A stretch of 64,000 nt of DNA from Prorocentrum cordatum (Eukaryota > Sar > Dinophyceae > Prorocentrales > Prorocentraceae), in the NCBI GenBank assembly GCA_963575745.1, contig CAUYUJ010015504.1, forward strand, positions 42,411 to 106,410, read 5' to 3'. The notes under the pieces are model-generated. The model was not told the origin of the DNA and did no database searches. It worked only from the letters and a program-made list of their open reading frames with translations. How positions within the stretch are numbered: position 1 is the stretch's first letter; each line of letters starts with the position of its first letter. A program made the translations under genes and the position numbers. Of this stretch, positions 51,111 to 59,826 are shown in pieces.

Positions 51111-51910
51111 AATGGGTGGCGGTCCCCGCATGCCACTGGGGCCTTCGGTGGACCTCCCTGTGGGGCCACGGTCCTCGTGAGGGGTGCGCCGACATCGGTG
51201 GCGGTCCCCGCATGCGGGCCCGCCGCTGGGGCCTTCGGTGGAACTCCCTGTGGGGCCACGATCCTCGTAAGGGGTGTGCCAGAATGGGATGGGCATGCGG
51301 AGACCAGGCAAGGGACGGGAAGAGGGAGGAGGGGGAGGGGGCAGCGGGAGGTGAGGTGAGGTGACGCGGGGAGCTGTCTCTTCAAAACGAGGACCCAACA
51401 CCACAGGATGGTTGGGAATGATTCGGAGTTCTGGAGGCGACGTGCACGCCGAACTGGAACGCCTGAGGGATGTGCCGAATCGGGCGCGGGTACGCCATGT
51501 AGACCCTGCCGCTGGGGCCTTCGGTGGAGCTCCGCATGGGGCCACGACACGTGAGGGGGGGGCCGAATCGGGTGCGGGTACATCATGTGAACCCTGCCGC
51601 TGGGGCCTTTGGTGGAGCTCCCTATGGGGCCACGAAGCGTGTGCGGCCTTCGGTGGAGCTCCCGATGGGGCCACGAAACGTGTGAGGGGTGTGCCGAATC
51701 GGGTGCGGGTACGCCATGTGGACCCTGCCGCTGGGGCCTTCGGTGGAGCTCCCGATGGGGCCACGACGCGTGTGAGGGTGTGCCGACATGGGATGGGCAT
51801 GCAGAGAGCAGAGGCAAGGAGGGGGAGGAGGGGGCAGGGGGCAGCGAGAGGTGAGGTGACGCGGGGCGCTGTCTATTCAAAACGAGGGCCCAACACCACA
51901 GGATGGTTGG
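51111..51910 (+). repeat. Satellite array A6 with two element tails
   Basis: Two or three 91-type units (51111-51290) are followed by a purine-rich tail ending ATGGTTGGG (51408-51416). A second short run with GAATCGGGTGCGGGTAC linkers (51480-51780) ends with another tail, TCAAAACGAGGGCCC and ATGGTTGG (51903-51910). The second run has no recognisable head. Confidence 0.75.
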
Positions 51911-52889
51911 AACAAATTATGCAATCTCTGGATACATTAGATCCATTGCATCACAACGTTCGCGGACCTGCCTCCGGCAACACGTCACTCCTGGATGTGG
52001 ACTCCTCTGGGTTGGCGGGGTGCACACCCGGAGCACGTGCAGTCCAGACGTTGTGGGGCCTGGTGGAAGCCTCTTTGGGGCCTCTTGGGGGCCTCTTGTG
52101 GGTTTCTTGGGGCCTCTTGGGGGGTTATTTTTTGACGCAATCAAAGTATCGCAACGCTGTTCCTTCGCCAGTCGATATAGTGGACCCTTGCATACGCATC
52201 GAAGTTCGCCTCGACACAGACAACCGCGTCAAGATAACGCAGCGTGTGCTCCTCCAGCGCAAAAAATAAAACGAATAGCAAATCAACCATGTAGATCGCC
52301 CGTGGATTTACTAAAAACGGTGACTCTGCCGTTTGAGAGCCCCAACATGAAGCGGCCATACGACCAATTCGCCGATAGTGAGGTTGGTGTGGCCACCGGG
52401 TGATACAGCGGTGCCAGAATTCGATGTCCCCTGCGCGACCCAAAAAAGAAACATGCTATCTGAAGAGAAATGTACAGGAATGCTACTAGTAAGATGAGCG
52501 CTAGCTAAAAGGAGCACATGTGATCTGTACACTATGAGAACAACAACAAGGGGTTGCGAGGGGGGGGGGCAGGAAAAGAGGGGAAGTGGCGGGGGGGAAC
52601 AGGTGCGGCGACTAGTACGTACACACCAGAAGTGACACGAAAGGGGCCTCTTGGGATTTCTTTGGGGCCTTTCGGGGCCTCTTGGGGGCGTCTTGGGCAG
52701 TCTTGGGGCGCTCTTGCGCCGTTTGGTTCCTTCGGAGGCCATTCTATGGGCCTCTCGCGGCCGCCTTAAGGCTTTCTTGGGGTCCTCTTGGGCCGTCTTG
52801 GGGGCCTCTTGGACGTCCTGGGGGCCTCTTTTGGCCGTCTTGCCGCCAACTCCATCTTAGTGAAAGGATTTGGCGGTCAACTCTCCTTT
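51911..52889. other. Gene-free interval with degenerate CTTGGGGG repeats
   Basis: GGGGCCTCTTGGGGG-type repeats lie at 52020-52130 and 52640-52850. Between them the sequence is unique, with no domain. Confidence 0.45.
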
Positions 52890-53110
52890 CGTGAAAAGAT
52901 TCGGCCGTCAACTCTCCGAGTTGACGAACCCCCTTTGGCGGCCTCCTTCCGAGTTGACGAACCCCCTTGACGGCCTCCTTCCGAGTTGACGAACATCCTT
53001 GGAGGCGTCCTTCCAAGTTGACGAACCACCTTGGCGAACCCCCTTGACGGCATCTCTCTGGGGTGACGACGACGGCCTCCTTCCGAATTGACGACCCCCC
53101 TCGACGGCCC
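52890..53110. repeat. 32-bp tandem repeat (CCTTCCGAGTTGACGAACCC)
   Basis: Units at 52918, 52951, 52983 and 53014 (spacings 33, 32, 31), degenerating on both sides. Confidence 0.85.
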
Positions 53111-53119
53111 GACTCGAGG

Positions 53120-53335
53120 CGCCCTCCGTCTTGACGAACAAAGCGTCGGGGCCGAGCTAATTGTTAAAAACGATTTCGGTCTTGACAAACAAAGTGTCAG
53201 GGCCGAGTTGGCGGCTCCTCTCGTCTTGGCGAACGAGGTATTGGAACTGAATTGACGATTGCTTTTGTCTTAGCAAACGTAGTCTTTGGGCCGACTTGAC
53301 GTCTGTTTTGTCTGGGCCGAGTTGATGACCGCTGT
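53120..53335. repeat. Tandem repeat of about 44-51 bp (GTCTTGACGAACAAAG)
   Basis: Units start at 53128, 53179, 53223, 53267 and 53310, each with GTCTT, GGGCCGAGTTGACG or a variant. The repeat resembles a lengthened form of the 32-bp repeat beside it. Confidence 0.75.
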
Positions 53336-53399
53336 GGGCGTTTCTCCGGACGTGCGCCGTCTCAGGCACTGGCGGCTGGACTCAAGGCTGAACGCTGGT

Positions 53400-55610
53400 C
53401 CATGTAGCTTCGTGGAGAAACGACGGGGAAAATGGCCGGGCAGCGACGCGCCGACATGGGGCCCCTCCTGCGGGCGTTGCACGGCGTTCCAGGGATTGGG
53501 AAGACCTTCGCCATGGACAGGATCTCGAAGGAATTGTTAGAGAAGGGCATGGGGTGGGCGCGCGGCATAAGCTTCCAGGTAGCAGCTTTGCACGCAACAA
53601 ACGCGTCGCTCTCGATTGGAATAGGATCCACAGTGCCTTTGGCATGGGCGTATGCAAGGCGAAGGAGCAGAGCGCTGGGGGCGATGGAAGAGCGGAGTCG
53701 AAAAAGAGAACGAATACGCAAGTGGCCGCTCAGCGGATGTCACAATGGAAATGGCTGCTTGCCGACAAGGTGAACATGGTGAGCGCGAACTTCCTTGTGG
53801 AGCTCGACTCGCATCTGGGGGCGTGGACACGTCGTTTGTTGCTTGGCTGAGACACCTATCAGCTGGCACCGCCGTCGGGAACGGGAGTCAATGCGCTGCC
53901 CACGTCGTATCTGAAACATGCGCGGAAGTACGCACTGGGTGCCACGGAGGACCACGGGCAGCATCGCTTCTGGGAGTAGGAGGCGAAGAGGCAGTGCAAG
54001 GGATGACGAAGTTGACGGAATGTAAGCGCGTGGAGAACGGGACGATTGGTTCCTTGGAATACAAGACGAGTTTCGCCGCGGTGCGTTGACAGAACGGACG
54101 CGCAGCGTCTTGCGCGGCAGGCCAACGGACGTGCCAGGGTCGCGGGCGAACCGCGCAGCGCAGTGCGGCGACGTTCGGTTCGAAGAGAACGCGGTGACAA
54201 CTGCCAGAACTAAGGCGCTAGAGTGCGAGGTTTGCGTGTGGGCGAGACAGGAGGACGCCCGTGGCGGCGTCGGCCGAAGAAGCGCGGCTTCGAGAGGAGA
54301 GGTTTGTGGAATCCGTCGCCTTCTATTTAGGAGGGGAAGAACACACAAACACAATGAATCGTCGATTCCCAGAAAATATGGGAAAATATTGGAAGTGGGG
54401 GGGAAGACAGAAACCCAGAAAATATAGGAAAATATTGGGAATATTTTTATTTGTGTGTATTTATTTGTGTGTCTTGGGGCCCCTTCACCTATTCCAATCA
54501 GGCCACTCGGTGCCAGGTCGGGAAGCAGGAGAGCCGCCCAGCGGGCGCAAGAACGACAGGGGCCAAGGCTGCGGGCGACTGCCGGAGAGACCGCCCATGC
54601 CGCGGGGGGGGGGGGGAGGCAGAGGCGGCCGCCCACGGTGGAGGACAGACTACAGTCGGGGCGTTGACCTAAGGAACCCAGAATAAGGAACGAGGCCCCT
54701 TTTTTCCATAAGTTAAAGTTCGATTTCCCATCGAAAACATAAGGAAAACCTGAGGCAAGCTGTGAAACACTTAAGGAACGCGGAGCCCCTCCCCAACAAA
54801 AAGGGTTCCTTCTTCAGCGCCCCGACTGCACGGTGGCTGGGATCCGCGAGAGTGCGCAAGCTTCCTGGGGGTGGCCCCCGCTGACGAAGGGCGTGCCCGT
54901 TGCCCTGGGAGACCACCTGGGCCGGTCGAAGAAACAGCTGCTGCGGGGGCTCACAGCGACGATTCATGCATGGGCGTTGCGCGGGGACAAGGTCGGGGAA
55001 GCTGAAGACGAGGAGGTCCTGCTGCATTTGCCCAGAGTCGTGTCGTGCTGAGCTGTTGCGCGCAGGACCGGCAGCTCCCTGGTTGGGGTCCGGGGCGGTG
55101 CCCAATTTTCCCATCGGAGGGGCGCCGTAGTTTTTGGGCGGGCATCGGGGGCATCCAGCGTCAGGCGCGAGGCGCGCGCAATGCATAATCTCACCGTCTT
55201 TGGCAGTCACGGCGCACGTCGCGCAGGGGCGAACAACGGCCGCAGTCATAGTGGATCTCGAGAGGGCGTGGCGCCAGCTGGATGTTAGGTTGCGTTGCCA
55301 TCGCGCGGGTGCGAAGGCGAGAAGACCCACTGATCTTCCGGCCGTTTGATAGGGTGGCCTACAACGGAGGCGAGATGGCGGGCGCGAGGAAGCCGTTGCA
55401 GGAGCTCCGAGGAGAGGGCGTGGATTGGAATTGGAAAGGATGCGAGGCGGAACGAAGACGCGGGACCAATTCGGGTGGCGCCAGCGCAGGCTGCTTGTAG
55501 AGGCGTTCGCGAAGTATGAGTTCCAGAGGAATGGCTCACCGGCATTTTGCAAAGAATGCACGGTGATTGTGAACCGCGCTTGAGGGCAATGGCGCCCGAC
55601 ACGCAATGCG
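53400..55610 (+). pseudogene. PIF1-like DNA helicase, broken
   Basis: Helicase motifs appear in order across changing frames. ALHGVPGIGKTFAMDRIS (53477-53530) is Walker A. WKWLLADKVNMVSANFLVEL (about 53740-53800) is the Walker B region, with DKVN in place of the usual DEVS. TRTKALECEVCVWAR lies near 54220. Later come KGVPVALGDHLGRSKKQLLR (about 54890-54950) and EEVLLHLPRVV. SLAVTAHVAQGRTTAAVIVDL (about 55190-55255) has the PIF1 C-terminal 'VTAHxxQG' form, and ARVRRREDPLIFRPFDR ends the core. Five or more frame breaks and the DKVN change show a dead copy. The 5' end abuts satellite, so the N-terminus is missing. Confidence 0.75.
54330..54480. mobile_element. Possible short inserted element in the helicase
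   Basis: AAGAACACACAAACACA at the left is imperfectly complementary to TTATTTGTGTGTCTT at the right. Inside, CCAGAAAATATGGGAAAATATTGG occurs in two near-identical copies (about 54371 and 54415). The stretch is AT-rich in a GC-rich pseudogene and contains no helicase peptide. Confidence 0.4.
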
Positions 55611-55639
55611 CTGGTCACCTGAGCGAAGGGCGATGAAGG

Positions 55640-55810
55640 CCTCTCCAGGGAGGTCCGGGGGTTTGTTCGGTAGAAGTTCGGAGGTTTGTCCGGTTCCTGT
55701 TGGGGGGGTTATTCGATTCCGTTCGGGGGTTCGTTCGGATCCGGTTCGGGGGTTTGTTCGGTAGAAGTTGGGAAGTTGGTTCTGGAGTTCGTGGGTCTGC
55801 TGTAGTTTCG
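55640..55810. repeat. Degenerate tandem repeat of about 30 bp (GGGGGTTTGTTCGGTAGAAG)
   Basis: Five or six diverged units with TTCGGGGGTTTGTTCGG between the helicase remnant and the 3' end of the channel gene. Confidence 0.75.
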
Positions 55811-55935
55811 GGGCCCGTGGGGGGCCCTGGGAGCCCAGAAACGATGAACAATCTCGGGAAACGCTTCTCCCAGGATGCCTTGTCCTTTATGCCGAATTCT
55901 CCCGCGGGCCGCTCAAGTCGTGCCCCAGAGGGCCA

Positions 55936-57672
55936 TCAGCAGGAGCTCTCAGAGCTCAGCGAAAAACGCGGCAGCACCTGCGCGCTCTGCGACAGCGCCG
56001 CGAAGGCCAGCTCTGCCTCCATCAGGCGCAGGCTCGGGCTAGCCTTCTTTAGTAGCTGCATGCTCTGGAGTGCCATCACGAAATCATCCACATCTAAAAG
56101 GCCTCGATGTTTCACGTCGATCACGTCAAAGATGATCTTGCTGTCCGCCTCGATGTCGACAATGTCCTGGAGGAGCTCCAGAACATCTGGATACGTCGCC
56201 ACGATCGTCGCAAATACTTGTCTGCCCATCACTACGGGATCATCGGAATGGTTGCCCGAGATACGCCTCTTGAGGAGACGCCCAAGTTTCTTGCATTTCA
56301 TGAGCATGTTCTGCTTCATCTCCTGCGCCACGGCGAGCTCGCTCAACCTAGCGGACGCAATGGACTTTTCAACCAAGACACCAGTTATGATGTTGAAGAC
56401 GCCGAACACCACAAACATGTAAACAGCAAAATAACAACAAACAGCGCAAGTTCCAAAGAACGGGATCTCCAGAATGTGCACTAACAATGGAGTCCCATCT
56501 ACAGATTCACATCCTTCTGTGAAGCACCTGAACACAGTGAAACAAGCTCTTGGTAGGGTGGAGAACAAATTCTCAGTGTAATCGGCAAGGTGGCCAGTTT
56601 TGCAGTATTGGCTGCGCTCGTCCTCGTTGCCCACGCACCACCGCCCCAGCGTCTGCCGCATCATCAGGCCCAGCATGAAAACGACACAGGAGAGGACCAC
56701 GGCTGCCCAGAAGGTGGTCGACATACCAGCTTTGACCAATTCTAGCATGAGAAGTAACTCTCTGAACATCGGTTTCTTCACCACCCGCAACATCCGCGCA
56801 ACCCGGATCAAGCGAATGAGCCGGAGAATCGAAAAGAACCCCATCGCAGACGTCGTCGCGAGCAGCGCGATGACGGTGTCCACGATAGAAGAAGACACGA
56901 AAACGATATCCGCAAAATGCCAAAAGCGCTCTGGCCCGGTCAGGAATCTCCAGAGGCCCCACAGCCACACCCTGCAGAACAACTCGACGACGAAGAACAG
57001 TGTGAAGAACGATTCGAGCATGAACCACCCTGGCCAATCCTCTCCCAAATCGAGGCTGAAAGCCACCGTGAACGAGTTCGCGACAATGAACGCAAGCGAC
57101 AGCTCGTCGAGTAGCGCCTTCCACGCCATGGGGTTCGCGAGCTTCTCCCGAAAGCCCGAAGACAACGAAGGCCTCGAAGAAGCCTGGGTCATCATGGGCA
57201 TGCTCTTCGGGCTCATTTCTGTCTGAAGGCCCTCGGGGGAACGGAAAAGGTAAGGATACACCTGCTCCCTAGGCCGCTCCCAGGCTGCGTTCTGACCAAG
57301 ATCCCAGGGCGAGCCCAACCGTGGCAGCGAGAGGCCCCAGGGAGGCCCAAAGAGGCGAGAATAACGGAGGGGCGCCAGTACCGGCAAGTTTCCCTCCCTT
57401 GGCACATGATCGTCGAGGCTGGCATTGTACCCAGGGCTGCCATAGTACGCCGAGGCCGCCATCTCTGATGAACGTTCATCTCCACGCTCCCCGCGGCAGT
57501 TTCCCTCCTCTGACACATGATCGTCGTGGCTGGCATCGCACCCAGGGCTGCCATAGTACGCCGAGGCCGCCGTCTCTGATGAACGCCCATCTCCACGCTC
57601 CCCGCGGCCGTCCTCGGGGCGGACGAAGGCAAGGGGCAACGATAGGAAGGACTGGCTCAGGGGGAGGCACAT
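55936..57672 (-). CDS. Single-domain voltage-gated cation channel
   Basis: A plasma- or endomembrane channel of the voltage-gated cation family (Ion_trans). Numbered from the Met at 57216 (426 aa to the stop): S1 about 38-55, S2 64-84, S3 100-119, S4 129-148 with basic residues at every third position (R132, R135, R138, R141, R144, K147), S5 168-187, a pore loop 216-245 with CFTEGCES, and S6 252-282. The cytosolic tail has one degenerate EF-hand-like loop (DVKHRGLLDVDD, 367-378). The filter TEGC resembles the TxE of Na/Ca channels, so Na+ or Ca2+ selectivity is plausible but unproven. The frame is uninterrupted to 58533. I place the start at 57672, where AG precedes GTCGATG; 57216 is the minimal alternative. 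The extension contains an in-frame 111-bp duplication. Confidence 0.8.
   Translation of the reverse strand: MCLPLSQSFLSLPLAFVRPEDGRGERGDGRSSETAASAYYGSPGCDASHDDHVSEEGNCRGERGDERSSEMAASAYYGSPGYNASLDDHVPREGNLPVLAPLRYSRLFGPPWGLSLPRLGSPWDLGQNAAWERPREQVYPYLFRSPEGLQTEMSPKSMPMMTQASSRPSLSSGFREKLANPMAWKALLDELSLAFIVANSFTVAFSLDLGEDWPGWFMLESFFTLFFVVELFCRVWLWGLWRFLTGPERFWHFADIVFVSSSIVDTVIALLATTSAMGFFSILRLIRLIRVARMLRVVKKPMFRELLLMLELVKAGMSTTFWAAVVLSCVVFMLGLMMRQTLGRWCVGNEDERSQYCKTGHLADYTENLFSTLPRACFTVFRCFTEGCESVDGTPLLVHILEIPFFGTCAVCCYFAVYMFVVFGVFNIITGVLVEKSIASARLSELAVAQEMKQNMLMKCKKLGRLLKRRISGNHSDDPVVMGRQVFATIVATYPDVLELLQDIVDIEADSKIIFDVIDVKHRGLLDVDDFVMALQSMQLLKKASPSLRLMEAELAFAALSQSAQVLPRFSLSSESSC
57420..57640 (-). 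repeat. In-frame 111-bp duplication in the channel N-terminal region
   Basis: CAGGGCTGCCATAGTACGCC occurs at 57432 and 57543. In the minus frame each copy gives SSE(T/M)AASAYYGSPG preceded by GERGD and followed by ASxDDHV. The 111-bp period is 37 codons, so the reading frame is kept. Confidence 0.85.
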
Positions 57673-57812
57673 CGACCTGGAATCGGCGATACGCCGCCAA
57701 TAGATCGGCGATAGGCCCCAGAGAAAGAATCCCCACGTTCCTCGGCGGGGTGGGCTACCAGGCCCCTGGCGGCGATGAACGGGCGATTGAGGGTCGATGC
57801 GTCCCCCCCTGG
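57660..57812 (-). repeat. Dispersed repeat RC upstream of the channel
   Basis: The reverse complement matches 16028-16245 on both sides of the 16-kb foldback (ACGCATCGACCCTCAATCGC, CCTATCGCCGATCTATTGGC, GCCGATTCCAGGTCGATG). The repeat reaches the proposed start codon at 57672, which lowers confidence in that start. Confidence 0.65.
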
Positions 57813-59826
57813 GCCCATCCCCCCGAAAGTTGCCTCGGAGAAAGAGGTGGTGGACAAGGCGAGGTGACAAACAGATGGGCTGCGTGCAGCTGCTGCTTCC
57901 CACGCCGGAGAAGACCGCCCGATTCCAGAAACCCCCAATCCAAGTGTGTTGACGTCTGACTTCTGCTTCCGACGACGCTGCTGCCTTCCGACGACTGCCA
58001 ACGGACCCGCCGCGCCTGCACTTCCGCCGGCTTCCGCAGGCCCTCCGCCGAGGGAAATAAAAATCGGGGGCGGGCAGAGCCCCCCCCCCCCCCCTGAAAC
58101 AGCAATGATCAGGGAACACAGCCCAAGACGAGACCCGGCGGGTGCAGGCTGGCAGCGACTGCGGCCGCGCCGCCCTCGATCGAAAACCCGGACAAAAAAA
58201 ACCCTCTCGGAACCGGGGCGGGGCACGCCGCACGCGAGGCCTTGCCCGGAGCGCGCCCCGTGTATCGGGCAACGTGCCCGGCGGCGGGGCCGCAGCCACC
58301 TGGAAAACAAAAGGCTGCAGTGTGTGATGTCGGAGTGGAAGAAAAAACGCCGCCGAATGGAGGTCGGGCCTAAATTTGAAGTGTTCGCGATGCCCTGGCA
58401 GGATGAGCCAGCATCGCAGCGGGAAGTCAGATCGCATGGGGCCGAAAAGGCGCCCGACCAGGCTTCCTCGGCGTGGGGTCGACATCGAAGCGGATCGGCC
58501 GCACCAGGACGCCAAACAGCGCCATGCAAGCAACGGGCCGCATCAACTCGAACGAATATCGGAATCGGATCTGATCGAACTCGGCGCAATCGATGACGGA
58601 CCGGCGCGATCGGGTCGATCTGGACCCCGCCCAATGGGGCCCATGTCCTGGCCAGATCCCCAGGTTCCACGGGTTGTCCTGGCAAGGCTGGGAGCCCCCC
58701 GCCCCCTCTGGAGGTCTCCTGATCCGGAGGCCTCCAGACGTCCTGTGGAGGGCCCCCCCAAAAAGCCCAAGGTATGGCCTTCAAAACATCCAGAAACATC
58801 GATCCTCGAAGCCGAATCGACATCGAATTGGCATCGAATCGGATCGAATCGGGCCGACCAGAAGGAAGCCAACAATCTCCACATTGGAAACCCGACCTCC
58901 GTTCTGGTTATGGAAACTGTTCCTCCAAAACTGAATCCCGAACTCCTCTCCCAAACATTCGACGTCATTGCTTTTTCAATTCGCGGTCCCCAGACGTTCC
59001 CCAAGACCAGTTTTTCATTCAGAGTTTTCTGTTTGTGGTCTCGAGGCCCAGCGAAGGCTCCGCGAAGCAGGACATGACCAAACATTATCGTGATTCTTGT
59101 ACAGGAAAAACATTGTGCCAATTCATCATGGATTCGGGCATTATCTTGATCATGTTGATAGGCTCTTGTTACTGACGTTCTTGTTCTTCTAATCTTGGCC
59201 CCAAAGTCCGCCCGGAAGGGGATGTATCTACTCTCAGTATCCGGTTAGCAAATGCACTAGCGCATGATGGGTATAAGCCGGCCGGGCGACCGGGGGGAGG
59301 GCGGGCGCGCGCGCGATTCTACTTTTCTGGAACAAAGAATTGCAATATCACTGTCGTCGCTGCTGGCGCCAACCTATGTAAAAAGGAAGCGGCGGCGGCG
59401 GCGGAGCCCGCGAGGGGGGCGTCGCGAATGACTCCTCCGCGGCCAGCCCGGCGCGAAGACTCCGCGCACGGGCGGGCGTTAGCCTTTAGCTGGCGCCCCC
59501 AATCTGCGGCGGGGCGCACCAGCCCGAGTTCGGCACGTCCCGAGGGCTGAAGTCGGCCTTCACCCCTTCCCGAAACACTTCGGCCCCTGCGGTTCAAACC
59601 CCAAAATTTGGCACTGCGCGCGCGGAAGGGCAGGGGGCGCTCCCGACGCAGCCCTGCGGGGCAAGCCGAAACGAGTCGGAGAGTTCCACTTCGATAGAAG
59701 CGCGCTGGCGCGCGCCGCCCAGCGATCGGCTCAAAAGGCCATCAAGGCCTGCCGCCGCGCCGCGGCCCGCGCTGGAATGCTCGATGCACAGCCCCAGCAG
59801 AGTGCGGCCCTGAAATGCCCCCCTAG
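57813..59826. other. Gene-free interval upstream of the channel
   Basis: The channel frame stays open to 58533 but has no domain there. ATCGAATCGG-type short repeats occur at 58800-58860. Open minus frames at 58543-59121 lack motifs. The G/C-rich stretch 59290-59600 shows (GCG)n near 59392. I see no second gene. Confidence 0.4.

Larger units (their letters stand above)
44158..51418 (+). mobile_element. Array element E4, diverged and split by later insertions
   Basis: The left terminus ATTAGCATGGCGAAGGATCC, CCAACCAT at 44177 and GCAGTTGTG is a diverged version of the E1-E3 head. Array DNA runs to about 46435 and again from 51111. The standard tail, TCTCTTCAAAACGAGGACCC and ATGGTTGGG (51408-51416), closes it. 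Between the two array parts lie a GGAGGTCGG satellite and LINE-B. The single-element interpretation is an inference from head, array and tail order. Confidence 0.5.

Noticed and set aside
54713-55618. Minus-strand frame of 301 codons
   Set aside because: The plus strand here encodes recognisable helicase motifs; the minus frame is its shadow.
57657-58823. Second minus frame of 388 codons overlapping the channel 5' region
   Set aside because: No domain; it lies mostly in repeat RC and GC-rich upstream sequence, and the channel frame in the overlap has the better support.
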